A DNA stretch of 50,981 bases from Leadbetterella sp. (GTDB lineage Bacteria > Bacteroidota > Bacteroidia > Cytophagales > Spirosomataceae), in contig JAHBUH010000030.1 in the NCBI GenBank assembly GCA_019638185.1, positions 1 through 50,981 on the forward strand, written 5' to 3'. A model generated the notes under the pieces. It did not search any database, was not told where the DNA came from, and saw only the letters and a list, made by a program, of their open reading frames with translations. The translations under genes were made by a program, and so were the position numbers. Position 1 is the stretch's first letter; each line of letters opens with the position of its first letter. Shown one piece after another: positions 1 through 8,468 of this stretch.

Positions 1-152
1 AAGTGCGAAGCCTGCTGGAGCTGGAGATCCTCAGCCGCTACCACTACCAGAAGGCCATGAAATTTATGGCGTTTGACCGGGATCGTGACATCCAGGAGGC
101 CCTGAAGGTTTTGGGAGATCCCCAGCGCTACAAATCCCTGCTGAAAAAATGA
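1..152 (+). CDS. S41 family C-terminal processing protease, 3' end only
   Basis: An open frame enters from the left edge (codons begin at base 3) and stops at the TGA at 150-152. The 49 visible residues resemble the C-terminal tail of Bacteroidota carboxy-terminal processing proteases (CtpA/S41), which often end with a helix, an aspartate-rich stretch followed by 'EALKVLGDPQRY', and a short basic tail. The catalytic Ser/Lys part lies outside the window, so the family call rests on the tail and on context: S41 genes commonly precede tsaB in this phylum (recollection, not checked). The stop overlaps the tsaB start as ATGA, which implies translational coupling. Confidence 0.6.
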   Translation, partial: VRSLLELEILSRYHYQKAMKFMAFDRDRDIQEALKVLGDPQRYKSLLKK

Positions 153-817
153 TCCTTGCCCTTGATGCCTCTACCACAGGCTGCTCTGTGGCCCTGTTTA
201 AAGACGGGAAGGTGGAATTTTCCATGGCTTCCCGCATAGACCGCTCGGCGGCAGAAAATCTCACGCTCATGATAGGGCAGGCGCTGCGCTTCAGCGGCAT
301 CACGTTCAGCGATCTGCAGGCGGTGGCCGTGGCCCGGGGCCCCGGCTCTTATACCGGCCTCCGCATAGCCGTTTCCACGGCTAAGGGCCTGGCCTTCGGG
401 CTGGGTATTCCGCTGATCTCTTTCGGTACGCTTCCGGCGCTCTGCTACCAGTTATCTTTTACGGAAGGCATAGACCTGCTCTGCCCCATGATAGACGCCC
501 GCCGGATGGAAGTTTTCTGCGGCTTTTACGATGCCCGGGAGAAGACCGAAAAAGTGCCGGTAGAGGCCGTGCTGGTGCAGCCAGACTCCTTCCGGGAGAT
601 CCTGGAGACTAAGCGGGTGTTATTTTTCGGCGAGGGCAGCGCTAAATGCCGCGAGGCACTGGCCCATCCCAATGCCTGTTTTGCCGATGCCGTGCATTAC
701 CCCTCGGCTGAGGCGGCCTGTGCCCTGGTGTGGGCTAAGTGGGAACAGGCGGAGTTTGAAGACCTGGTGGCTTTTGAGCCCTTCTACCTGAAAGAATACA
801 TGTTTAAGCATAAATAA
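149..817 (+). CDS. tsaB: tRNA threonylcarbamoyladenosine biosynthesis protein TsaB
   Basis: TsaB is the ASKHA-fold scaffold partner of TsaD. With TsaE and TsaC it makes the universal t6A modification at position 37 of ANN-decoding tRNAs in the cytoplasm. The 222-residue length is normal for the family. The N-terminal phosphate-loop-like motif 'ILALDASTTGCSVAL' (residues 2-16) and the hallmark 'RGPGSYTGLRI' (about 63-73) are both present, as is 'PMIDARRMEVF' near 113-123. The TsaD metal-binding histidines are absent, as expected for TsaB. The start codon overlaps the stop of the upstream protease gene. A hairpin lies directly after the stop. Confidence 0.96.
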   Translation: MILALDASTTGCSVALFKDGKVEFSMASRIDRSAAENLTLMIGQALRFSGITFSDLQAVAVARGPGSYTGLRIAVSTAKGLAFGLGIPLISFGTLPALCYQLSFTEGIDLLCPMIDARRMEVFCGFYDAREKTEKVPVEAVLVQPDSFREILETKRVLFFGEGSAKCREALAHPNACFADAVHYPSAEAACALVWAKWEQAEFEDLVAFEPFYLKEYMFKHK

Positions 818-855
818 AAAGACGCCGGCAAGTCTCCCCGCCAGCGTCTTCTGTT
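817..855. terminator. Bidirectional terminator between convergent tsaB and hpf
   Basis: The inverted repeat AAGACGC (819-825) / GCGTCTT (844-850) lies between the two convergent genes. It is followed by a pyrimidine-rich stretch on the plus strand and by a T-rich stretch when read on the minus strand, so it can end both transcripts. Confidence 0.7.
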
Positions 856-866
856 CTCTTTATTTC

Positions 867-1220
867 TTAATCTTCTTCTACGATCTCTTCCTCTATATCT
901 ACCGGTTTCCGGCGGCCGATACCGCTGGTTTTCTCCTTGAATTGTTTCACTTTGCGTGTTAAGGCGTCCATGGCCAGGTCAGTGGCCTCCTCAAAAGTGC
1001 TGCCGGTTTCTTTGACCACGATGGAATCACCGGGCAGGTTCACTTTTACTTCAATTTTCTTTTTATGGGTATTCAATTTGTCTCCTTTGTCCAATTTTAG
1101 AAAAACTTCGCTGTCCACGATCCGGTCGTAAAAGGTGTCCAGCTTGTTGAGTTTTTTCTGTAAAAACTGATTCAGCGAGTTATCAGCAGTGAAACCCACT
1201 GCGTTGATCTGCACTTTCAT
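867..1220 (-). CDS. hpf: Ribosome hibernation promoting factor, short form
   Basis: HPF/RaiA-family proteins bind the 30S decoding region and silence ribosomes in stationary phase. The start chosen is the ATG at 1218-1220 ('MKVQINAVGF'), where the family's conserved first beta strand begins. An upstream in-frame ATG at 1265 would add 15 residues that do not fit the family. The resulting 117 residues carry the beta-alpha-beta-beta-beta-alpha layout, with 'FYDRIVDSEVFLK', 'KKKIEVKVNLPGDSIVVKE' and the final helix 'FEEATDLAMDALTRKVKQFKEK'. An acidic tail follows. It lacks the C-terminal dimerisation domain of long HPF, so it would act as a short type. The gene is alone on the minus strand and convergent with tsaB. 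Confidence 0.93.
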   Translation of the reverse strand: MKVQINAVGFTADNSLNQFLQKKLNKLDTFYDRIVDSEVFLKLDKGDKLNTHKKKIEVKVNLPGDSIVVKETGSTFEEATDLAMDALTRKVKQFKEKTSGIGRRKPVDIEEEIVEED

Positions 1221-1334
1221 ACCTGTATATATTTTAGTGAAACATGGTTTTAAGTGAGGATTCATCCTCAGGAATGAAGATAAGAGAAGAATTGATATAA
1301 ACCAAGAAAAACCTCTCTTTTTTTAGCTCCCTTA

Positions 1335-2879
1335 TCACCACATCACAAAATCCTTGAACGTCTTCTTGATATTGCTTTCCGTAGGCTTTTTCTTGCTCTC
1401 CCAGGCGGCGTTCAATTCCAGGGCCACCATGCCTTTGAGGTTCATGGTGTTATTAAATTCATCCACTTTTTTGATGAAATCAGGGCTCCTGCGGGCTGCT
1501 TTCAGGGAATAGTCGCGGGCAAAAATATCGCCCTTGGTCTGGATCTCGTTTTTCTTTTCGATCACGTAATTCAGTCTTTCAATCACGTCTTTCATGGATT
1601 TTCCGATCACCTCGGTGGCTTCCAGGGTGCTGATGGTGAGGGTGGTGGTTCCACCCACGGCTGCTATGGTCTTCTGGGTGTTCATATTCCCGTTAGCGAT
1701 CACCGAAGAGAGCCCTGTGGTGGCGCCCAGGGAGGCATTGACCACTGAGCGGTTCTTTTTGCCTTTCCGGGCCCGCTGGTAATCTCTTTTCAGGGACTCT
1801 TCCTTCTCCTTTAATTGTTCCAGGAGTTCCCAGGCATTGATCAGCACACCGTAATACAGGGCATAGTTCTTTTTGTCAAGCTCCACCTCATTCACCGTGT
1901 TTTTCACCACGAAATTCACCCGGCGTACCTCCCGGTTCTGGGTCTTGTCCAGGGCAAAGAAATCAATGTAAAAGGCCAGGGTATCCGCGGGATCCTGCAC
2001 AAAATCATAGCCCGGACTCCAGGTAAACTCGTACTGGTTATTGGAGTTCTTCACCAGGGTGTTTTTGGGGAAATCGTGCGCATTGGTCACGAAATCAAAG
2101 ACATCAATATCCTCATCGCCGTTCGGGTCGGAGAGGTAGAAACGGAGGTTCACTTTCTCATTTTCCCGGAGCCGGATCTTGTCTGCCTTAGGAACCATGG
2201 TGATCTGGGGCGGGAGATCCATCTGCGTGACTTCCAGTCGTAAACTGCCTTTAACGGCAGCCTTGGCCGGCTGATCCTGCACCTGGAACTCAATGTACCG
2301 GGGGTTATCCTTGATCTGCTTAAACTGGTTAAGAGAAGGAGCCCAGGTGATCTCCCCCTGGGTGCTCATGTTCATGCCCTCCGGGAGGGTTTCCAGGTTA
2401 GGGACAAAGACGATGGGATCATTGTCTTCATCATACGCCAGGTCATCGGTGATCTTGTAGACGTTATTATGGTTATACTGCACATAAAACGACTTCAGGT
2501 TATTCAGCACCGGGGGGCGGTTCGTATGCAGCACCTTAAAGTCTACGTTAGTGGTGACCTTATTTTCCTGGTCATCTTTAGCTTCTACAATGATCTGGAA
2601 AATCTTTTCCTTCTCCAGGCGGTCTACCAGGTGATAGGCAGGCCGCCAGCTGAAATTTCCCGTGCTGTCCAGGTCCATACCGACTACTTTACCCTGCTGG
2701 ATAGCGAAATGGTAATTTTTCCTCAGCGAATCAGGGTACAGGCGGATATGGAAAGAAAGGGTATCTCCTTCTTTGACCACATTCCATCCGGGTGAACGGG
2801 GCAGTGAAATACGTGGAGAACCGGTTTGAGCGAAAGCACTTACTGTGAAAAATAACAGAATGAATAATTTCTTAAACAT
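1335..2879 (-). CDS. Secreted protein with three Ig/cadherin-like repeats and a coiled-coil tail, function unknown
   Basis: This 514-residue protein has a Sec signal peptide (residues 1-18, ending AFAQ). Three repeats of roughly 100 residues each carry a W-x-P element: 'FSWRP' near 77-80, 'ITWAP' near 178-181 and 'FTWSP' near 286-288. 'RPPVL' (121-125) and 'LPPQI' (222-226) mark repeat boundaries, a layout seen in Ig-like (He_PIG/cadherin-like) folds. After about residue 340 there is a charged coiled-coil stretch (345-375), then a small-residue, weakly hydrophobic segment (about 380-422) and further helices. No lipobox or type IX sorting tail is seen, so it is probably periplasmic or loosely envelope-associated. 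Its ATG overlaps the end of the upstream gene by 8 bases, which indicates coupled translation. The function is not recognised. Confidence 0.85.
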   Translation of the reverse strand: MFKKLFILLFFTVSAFAQTGSPRISLPRSPGWNVVKEGDTLSFHIRLYPDSLRKNYHFAIQQGKVVGMDLDSTGNFSWRPAYHLVDRLEKEKIFQIIVEAKDDQENKVTTNVDFKVLHTNRPPVLNNLKSFYVQYNHNNVYKITDDLAYDEDNDPIVFVPNLETLPEGMNMSTQGEITWAPSLNQFKQIKDNPRYIEFQVQDQPAKAAVKGSLRLEVTQMDLPPQITMVPKADKIRLRENEKVNLRFYLSDPNGDEDIDVFDFVTNAHDFPKNTLVKNSNNQYEFTWSPGYDFVQDPADTLAFYIDFFALDKTQNREVRRVNFVVKNTVNEVELDKKNYALYYGVLINAWELLEQLKEKEESLKRDYQRARKGKKNRSVVNASLGATTGLSSVIANGNMNTQKTIAAVGGTTTLTISTLEATEVIGKSMKDVIERLNYVIEKKNEIQTKGDIFARDYSLKAARRSPDFIKKVDEFNNTMNLKGMVALELNAAWESKKKPTESNIKKTFKDFVMW

Positions 2880-4308
2880 CTTCTTTTTTGGGGATTACTA
2901 CACATGGAAAGCCGAACAGGCACCGGTCTTTAATAAACTGAGCTACTTCTCCCGGTACGTTTTCCTCCCAGCCGGGTTCACCGGTTTGTATAAGACTGAG
3001 CATATCGTCAGTAATTATATTGAGATTCGACTTGTTGTAATGATAAATATCTTCTATTTTATTATTGGCTATCAGGTAGCGGTAAAGATCCGTCAGGTGA
3101 GCCGGAGGATTAAACCGCATACAGTTCAGAATAGCGCCATCTTTCAGCGTAGGGTAAACAAACGCCTTAATGTTTTTACTAAATAACGTAGCAAACGACT
3201 GAAGTATTTCGCCGGGCAACTCTTTATAATTTTCTTCCTGGAAAATATACTCCAGGTTAGGGTAGCCCATGATAAGGCCCAGCTTGTTCTTACTGAATAC
3301 CGAAAGATAGCTGACCAGCTTATAATATTCCACATAATTACTGATCATCACCGTCTGGCCCAGGGCGCAGAGGATATCCACGCGGTCCAGGAAATCTTTC
3401 TCGTCAATATCCTCTCCTGACCTCAGCCCCTGCAGGGTAAGTTCAAAGAGCACCAGGATATTGCTTTCTGTTACGTCATTTTCCTCCCGGAACTGGATCA
3501 GGCCGTTAGCCAGCATATCCATGTGCACGTTAGTGATGGGGCGGAAGCGCCCCCGGAGCATCAGGATGTTTTTCTTGTAAAGGATGTCCGAAGGCTGCAC
3601 ATTCTTCCCGTCAGGGCCGAAAATGGCCACGTCAGAGAATCCGTTCCGTACCAGGCGGAGCGATATCAGCCGGCTGTCTACCTCCTTAAAGGCCGGCCCG
3701 AAAAACTTAATGGAATCCAGCTGGAAGCGGTCCATGGCGATATTGTCACGCAGGGACTCCAGGAAAACCTCCGGGTTCCGGTAATAATTAAAGCAGGCAT
3801 AGATAAGGTTTACGCCCAGGATCCCTACGGCCTGCTGCTGCAGGATGGTGTCCCGGTCCAGCAGGCGCACGTGGATGATCACATCATGATATTCCCCCCG
3901 GGGTTCGGTCTGGAAACGGCATCCCAGCCAGCCGTGCGGGTGGTTATTCTTGTGGTAATTTAAGGTAACCACCGTATCGGCAAAGGAAAAAAACTGGGTT
4001 TCAGCCCCTCTTTTTTCATTCAGACGCTCTATCAGCAGGTCATACTCATGATCCAGCATGCTGTCCAGGCGCTCCTGGCACACATACCGTTTATCTTTCA
4101 GATGGCCGTAAATGGCATCTGAAAAGGTCATATCATAGGCCGACATGGATTTGGCCACCGTACCTGAGGCGCCACCGGCTTTAAAGAAAGTACCGGCTAC
4201 CTCCTGGCCGGCTCCGATCTCCGCAAAAGTTCCGTAAATCTTACTGTCAAGATTAATTTTTAAGGCTTTCTGCAGGGTTCCCAGGCCTGAGTCATGAGTT
4301 ATCGCCAT
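2872..4308 (-). CDS. Conserved cytoplasmic protein of unknown function (about 478 aa)
   Basis: The start chosen is the ATG at 4306-4308 ('MAITHDSGLGTLQKALKIN'), which lies about 24 bases downstream of a candidate promoter; an upstream ATG at 4341 would overlap that promoter. The N-terminal block 'KIYGTFAEIGAGQEVAGTFF' followed by 'SGTVAKSMSAYD' belongs to a family I recall from Bacteroidota and cyanobacteria that often carries misleading automatic names (TonB receptor, nicotinate-nucleotide adenylyltransferase). I see neither a TonB-receptor barrel nor an HxGH nucleotidyltransferase motif, and no signal peptide. 'RGRFRPITNVHMDML' near the middle is distinctive. It is translationally coupled to the secreted Ig-fold gene downstream, so the two may work in one process. 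Function unknown. Confidence 0.82.
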   Translation of the reverse strand: MAITHDSGLGTLQKALKINLDSKIYGTFAEIGAGQEVAGTFFKAGGASGTVAKSMSAYDMTFSDAIYGHLKDKRYVCQERLDSMLDHEYDLLIERLNEKRGAETQFFSFADTVVTLNYHKNNHPHGWLGCRFQTEPRGEYHDVIIHVRLLDRDTILQQQAVGILGVNLIYACFNYYRNPEVFLESLRDNIAMDRFQLDSIKFFGPAFKEVDSRLISLRLVRNGFSDVAIFGPDGKNVQPSDILYKKNILMLRGRFRPITNVHMDMLANGLIQFREENDVTESNILVLFELTLQGLRSGEDIDEKDFLDRVDILCALGQTVMISNYVEYYKLVSYLSVFSKNKLGLIMGYPNLEYIFQEENYKELPGEILQSFATLFSKNIKAFVYPTLKDGAILNCMRFNPPAHLTDLYRYLIANNKIEDIYHYNKSNLNIITDDMLSLIQTGEPGWEENVPGEVAQFIKDRCLFGFPCVVIPKKEDV

Positions 4309-4338
4309 AATGTATATGTCATCTGATGATCTGGACAG

Positions 4339-4346
4339 CAAAGATA
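4339..4346 (-). promoter_or_regulatory. Candidate -7 box (TATCTTTG) for the 4308-1335 gene pair
   Basis: Read on the minus strand, these bases are TATCTTTG, an exact match to the Bacteroidota TAnnTTTG box. They lie about 30 bases before the ATG at 4308. A clear TTG at -33 is not visible. Confidence 0.45.
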
Positions 4347-4429
4347 CAAATTATTTTTGACCCGGAAGCTCGCTGCTTTTGGATTATATTTTTAAGCCGG
4401 AAGCATGTATTTATGTGCTTTTTTGTCAT

Positions 4430-4437
4430 TAAATTTG
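4430..4437 (+). promoter_or_regulatory. Candidate -7 box (TAAATTTG) for the M4 protease gene
   Basis: TAAATTTG matches TAnnTTTG and lies 44 bases before the ATG at 4482. The region upstream is T-rich but has no clear TTG at -33. Confidence 0.4.
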
Positions 4438-4481
4438 CTAGGCAGGGAGGTTTTTTTTAAGCTATTATTTTTTAAGAAATT

Positions 4482-7400
4482 ATGATCAGATTCTACGCAT
4501 TTGTATTTTTTCTTCTGGCTGGCTCCGGCGCTTTTTCCCAGGGATTTCCCGGGAGAAGGCCCTTACAGAATAACGGCATAAAGCCCCAGAAGGAGCTACC
4601 GGTCATCAGCGGGAAGGACAGCCCGGCCCTCTCGCGTTTCAGCCGCCAAAATCCGGATATCTCCCGGCAGGTGGTGCTGGATGAAGAGACCGGGGCGGTA
4701 TCCTACGTCCGTAACTCCCGCTTTGCTGCGGATCAGAAAAATGCCCGAAAAAATGTGCGGGAAATGAGCTTTGATTTCCTTAATTCAGTGAAGACCGACC
4801 TGAAGATAGTTAATACCAAAGAAGAGTTTCGCGTTCTTTCCGACTACACGGATGAAGGCGGTATCCGGCGGGTCAGCCTGCAGCAGAACTTTAAGGGGGT
4901 ACCCCTGTATGGTGGCGAGCTGGGTCTGCATTCTAACCGCTCCGGGGCCATTGAGTTCATGATGGGAAAGGTTTTCCCTACTCCTAAAGTCAATACCAAA
5001 CCCGGGATAGGAGAGGCCGAGGCCATCCGCCTGGCCTATACGGACCTGAGTCACCGGTCGGTGATCCAGAAAAAAGGCCTGGTCAATAAATTCCTGGCCA
5101 TGGATCCGGATAAGGGGGAACTGTTTATCTACCCCGAAAAAGAAAGCAGCCGCCTGATCTACCACCTTACGCTGCGGCCTAACCTCCTGGAGCGCTGGGT
5201 GTATTTTGTGGATGCCCATACGGGCGAGGTCATCGAAAAATACAATCATACCTGTACACTGGACGGCGTGGTACAGGCCAGTTCCCGTGACCTGAATAAC
5301 GTACAGCAGGCGTTTAATGCCTACCAGGTGGGCAGCCAGTACGTTTTGGTGGACACCCGGAAGAAAATGTTCCGGCCGGGCGACTCGGACCTGCCTAACT
5401 CGCCCGTGGGGGCCATCATGACCATTGATGCTAAAAACGCCCGGGTGGATAATGAAGACATGGACCTCTATCATGTGGTAAGCTCTAACCCGGCGCAGTG
5501 GAACTCCACCGCGGTTTCCGCACACGTGAATGCCTCCCGGAGCTATGATTATTATGAGCAGAACTTTCAGCGCTTATCCCTGAACGGTAACGGTGGGAAT
5601 ATCCTTTCGGTGATCAATATTACCGATGAAGACGGGAAGGGTTTTGACAATGCCTTCTGGAATGGGGTTTTCATGGGCTATGGAAATGGTGGGAAAGCCT
5701 TTAAGCCCCTGGCGGGTGCCCTGGATGTGGCCGGCCATGAAATGACGCACGGCGTGGTGGAAAGTACCGCCAAGCTGGAATACCGGAACCAGTCGGGCGC
5801 ACTGAATGAGTCCTTTGCGGATATCTTCGGGGCCATGATTGACCGTGAAGACTGGACCATGGGCGAAGACGTGGTGAATAAATCCGTGTTCCCGTCCGGC
5901 GCGCTCCGTTCCCTCCAAAACCCTAACCAGGGCGGGAAAAGTGACCCGGGCTACCAGCCTATGTACATGTCGCAATACATGGTACTAAAAGATACGCCTG
6001 AACAGGATAACGGCGGGGTGCACGTCAACAGCGGGATCCCTAACCACGCCTTCTACCTCTTTGCTACCGGAACTAATATGAATAAGGACAAGGCGGAAAA
6101 GGTGTATTACCATGCCCTCACCCGCTACCTGGGCCGTACTTCCCGTTTCCTGGACCTGCGGTTAGCCGTGATCCAGTCGGCCAAAGACCTCTTCGGCGAA
6201 GGCCAGGAAACCCAGGCGGCCCGTGCGGCTTTTGACAAAGTAGGCATCCTGGAGAGCGGATCGGGCACCCTGCCTAACCCTTCCAAGGAAAGCGAGGTGC
6301 CGGTGAACCCCGGCGCTGCGCAGATGATGGCTTTCGGGCCGGCGCAGAACGACCAGCGCCTGTACAAGGCTAACTTTAACTTCGGTACCATGAACTTTGC
6401 AGCCATTACCGGGCAGGTGGGTTGCCTCTCCAAACCTTCCATCACCGATAACGGGGAGATAATGGTCTTTGTGGGAAATGACCAGAAGATCCATGCCTAT
6501 GACCTGAAAGCCGGGAAAGCCCTGAACTTTAGCGACGGCACCGGGCTGAAATGGTACAATGCCGCCATTTCCAAAGACGGGAACCGGATAGCAGCCATTG
6601 CCGATGAAACCCAGAATAATAATTACATCTATGTATATGACCTGGTAAAAGGAACCGGGCAGAAATTTGAGCTCTATAACCCCACCTATACGGAAGGGGT
6701 AAATTCCGGGAAAGTGCTGTACGCAGAAGCCCTGGAATGGGATCTTTCCGGCGAGTTCATCGTTTATGACGCCAAAACGCAGATCGGCGGCTGGTTCTCC
6801 AAGGCCCGTTCTTTCTACGATGTGGGCATATTGCGGGCCTGGGATCCCCTCCGGAATACCTATGGCGACGGCGCCATTCAAAAGCTCTTTAGTGACGTGC
6901 CGGAAGGTGTCAGCCTGGGGAATCCGGCCCTGGCTAAGACTAACTCGGGTATCCTTGCCCTGGATTACATTGACGAAGAAGAGGACAGGTATTACATTCT
7001 TACCCTTGACCTGAACCGGTCTGAAAACTCTCTGAAATCTTTTGAGACCACCACCGTGGGCTACCCTGACTTCAGCAAGACCGATCAGCACCTGACCTTT
7101 AACTACCTGGAAGATGACCGGTATTACCTGGTGGGGATAAAACTGGGAGCGGATAAGATCACGCCCGATATGAATAACGTGGCAGTACTGGCCCCGGATA
7201 AGATTTTTGGCGTGTCTTTCGCTAACGGAACCCGGACTTTACCGCAAACCCAGCAGCAAACCGTGACCATCAGCCCCATCACCGATAAAAGCCCCGGCGC
7301 CTCATTTGATATCAGCGCCACGGCCAGCTCAGGGCTGCCGCTGATCTACAAGCTGGTCTCCGGAAACGCCAGCCTTTCAGGGAAACGCCTCACCCTGGGC

Positions 7401-7943
7401 TCCGTGCCCGGTAAGGTTCAGATCGAAGTGATCCAGCTGGGTGACTCGCGCTATGCCGCCGCTTCCGCCCAGACCGGTTTTTGTATCGTACCGTCTACAC
7501 CGGTCCTGACGGATAACGGCAGCCAGGTAGTGGCCTCCGGCGGTACCCTCTACCAGTTCTTTGTAAACGGCAATCCCGTGGGCGGATATACCTCCAATAG
7601 TACTTTCCGCAAGGATTTTGACGGCACCTACAGCGTAAAAAGCGTGACCCAGGACGGCTGCATGAGTGTTTCTTCTAACGTGATCACCTTTAACCGGGTG
7701 CTGGCTAATGAAGACCCTTCCGTGAAAATAATACTCAGCCCGAACCCCGTGACCGATGTACTCTCCGTCAAAATCCCCGAAGGGGAGGCACTGGAAGGCC
7801 TGGAAATTATAGACAGTGCAGGCGGAGGCCGGATGACCTCCAAAACGCTGAGCACCCGTGTCAGCCATCTGCCGGCCGGCGTGTATGTGCTGAAAGTAAA
7901 AACCGACCGGGATACCTATTCGGCTAATATGGTAAAACTATAA
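4482..7943 (+). CDS. Secreted M4 (thermolysin-type) metalloprotease with type IX secretion tail
   Basis: This 1153-residue preproprotein has a Sec signal (1-20, 'GAFSQ'), then an FTP/PepSY-type propeptide (about 60-255). The M4 catalytic domain carries zinc motif HEMTH (H419, E420, H423), the glutamate ligand in 'NESFAD' (E443) and the catalytic histidine in 'GGVHVNSGIPNHAFY' (H514). Residues about 610-960 hold repeated short blocks such as 'IHAYDLKAGKAL' and 'IYVYDLVKGTGQ', suggesting a beta-propeller. An Ig-like segment and a C-terminal sorting domain follow (about 1085-1153, 'LSPNPVTDVLSVKI', 'LPAGVYVLKVKT'). That tail predicts export by the type IX system and surface attachment or release. 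All catalytic residues are present, so it should be active. It probably degrades external protein; the substrate cannot be told. Confidence 0.93.
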   Translation: MIRFYAFVFFLLAGSGAFSQGFPGRRPLQNNGIKPQKELPVISGKDSPALSRFSRQNPDISRQVVLDEETGAVSYVRNSRFAADQKNARKNVREMSFDFLNSVKTDLKIVNTKEEFRVLSDYTDEGGIRRVSLQQNFKGVPLYGGELGLHSNRSGAIEFMMGKVFPTPKVNTKPGIGEAEAIRLAYTDLSHRSVIQKKGLVNKFLAMDPDKGELFIYPEKESSRLIYHLTLRPNLLERWVYFVDAHTGEVIEKYNHTCTLDGVVQASSRDLNNVQQAFNAYQVGSQYVLVDTRKKMFRPGDSDLPNSPVGAIMTIDAKNARVDNEDMDLYHVVSSNPAQWNSTAVSAHVNASRSYDYYEQNFQRLSLNGNGGNILSVINITDEDGKGFDNAFWNGVFMGYGNGGKAFKPLAGALDVAGHEMTHGVVESTAKLEYRNQSGALNESFADIFGAMIDREDWTMGEDVVNKSVFPSGALRSLQNPNQGGKSDPGYQPMYMSQYMVLKDTPEQDNGGVHVNSGIPNHAFYLFATGTNMNKDKAEKVYYHALTRYLGRTSRFLDLRLAVIQSAKDLFGEGQETQAARAAFDKVGILESGSGTLPNPSKESEVPVNPGAAQMMAFGPAQNDQRLYKANFNFGTMNFAAITGQVGCLSKPSITDNGEIMVFVGNDQKIHAYDLKAGKALNFSDGTGLKWYNAAISKDGNRIAAIADETQNNNYIYVYDLVKGTGQKFELYNPTYTEGVNSGKVLYAEALEWDLSGEFIVYDAKTQIGGWFSKARSFYDVGILRAWDPLRNTYGDGAIQKLFSDVPEGVSLGNPALAKTNSGILALDYIDEEEDRYYILTLDLNRSENSLKSFETTTVGYPDFSKTDQHLTFNYLEDDRYYLVGIKLGADKITPDMNNVAVLAPDKIFGVSFANGTRTLPQTQQQTVTISPITDKSPGASFDISATASSGLPLIYKLVSGNASLSGKRLTLGSVPGKVQIEVIQLGDSRYAAASAQTGFCIVPSTPVLTDNGSQVVASGGTLYQFFVNGNPVGGYTSNSTFRKDFDGTYSVKSVTQDGCMSVSSNVITFNRVLANEDPSVKIILSPNPVTDVLSVKIPEGEALEGLEIIDSAGGGRMTSKTLSTRVSHLPAGVYVLKVKTDRDTYSANMVKL

Positions 7944-7946
7944 AAC

Positions 7947-7992
7947 AGCTATGAGCAGTGAGCTCTTAGCTCAAGGCTCATAGCTCAAAGCT
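7947..7992 (+). repeat. Intergenic hairpin repeat, copy 1
   Basis: Four bases after the M4 stop codon, AGCTATGAGC (7947-7956) pairs with GCTCATAGCT (7976-7985). A nested TGAGCT (7959-7964) pairs with AGCTCA (7968-7973). The same words recur at 21482-21516, again directly after a stop codon. It looks like a dispersed REP-like element that could act as a 3' end or mRNA-stability hairpin. Confidence 0.6.
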
Positions 7993-8000
7993 AACTAAGT

Positions 8001-8468
8001 ATGAAAAGCAAAGAACTTGTCACCACCTTCTACGAGGCCATGAAAGTCCGTGATTACAAGACCATGGCCTCCCTGTACGCTATTAATGCGGTATTCAGTG
8101 ACCCGGTTTTTCCCAGCCTCTCGGGCTTTGAAGCAGGTAAAATGTGGGAAATGCTGCTCAAAGGCGCCAAAGACATGGAGTTGGAATATAAAATACTGGA
8201 TCACGGGAAAGACGAAGCCAGGGTCAGGTGGGTGGCGCGCTACACCTTCTCCAAAACCGGCCGTAAGGTCAGAAATGAGGTGGTCACCACCTTTGAGCTC
8301 CTGGATGGGCAGATCCTGACCCAGCGTGACCGCTTTAGTTTCGGGAAATGGGCGCGGCAGGCCCTCGGGTTTCTCCCCTGGCTGCTGGGCTTTACCGGCG
8401 TGACCCAGAAGAAAGTGCAGGAAACCGCAGAGCGCGGACTGAATGATTTTATCCGGGCTAATCCCTGA
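8001..8468 (+). CDS. NTF2-like (SnoaL-type) protein
   Basis: This 155-residue cytoplasmic protein has the cone-shaped NTF2-like pattern: an N-terminal helix pair 'LVTTFYEAMKVRDYKTMASLYAINAVFSDPVF', followed by curved beta strands ('ARVRWVARYTFSKTGRKVRNEVVTTFELLDGQILTQRDRFSF'). Such proteins range from small-molecule isomerases to binding proteins, and no catalytic residue set points to one reaction. The C-terminus (about 112-155) is a hydrophobic and helical extension. The gene is convergent with the next lipoprotein gene and overlaps its 3' end by 11 bases. The specific function is unknown. Confidence 0.8.
   Translation: MKSKELVTTFYEAMKVRDYKTMASLYAINAVFSDPVFPSLSGFEAGKMWEMLLKGAKDMELEYKILDHGKDEARVRWVARYTFSKTGRKVRNEVVTTFELLDGQILTQRDRFSFGKWARQALGFLPWLLGFTGVTQKKVQETAERGLNDFIRANP

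Noticed and set aside
2872-4308. Reading this gene as a TonB-dependent receptor or nicotinate-nucleotide adenylyltransferase, names I recall for the family
   Set aside because: There is no signal peptide, plug or barrel pattern, and no HxGH nucleotidyltransferase motif.
4785-5525. Long antisense reading frame inside the M4 protease gene (and another at 6162-7091)
   Set aside because: They lie wholly inside a clearly functional gene, have no family match or sensible hydrophobic pattern, and follow from codon bias on the coding strand.
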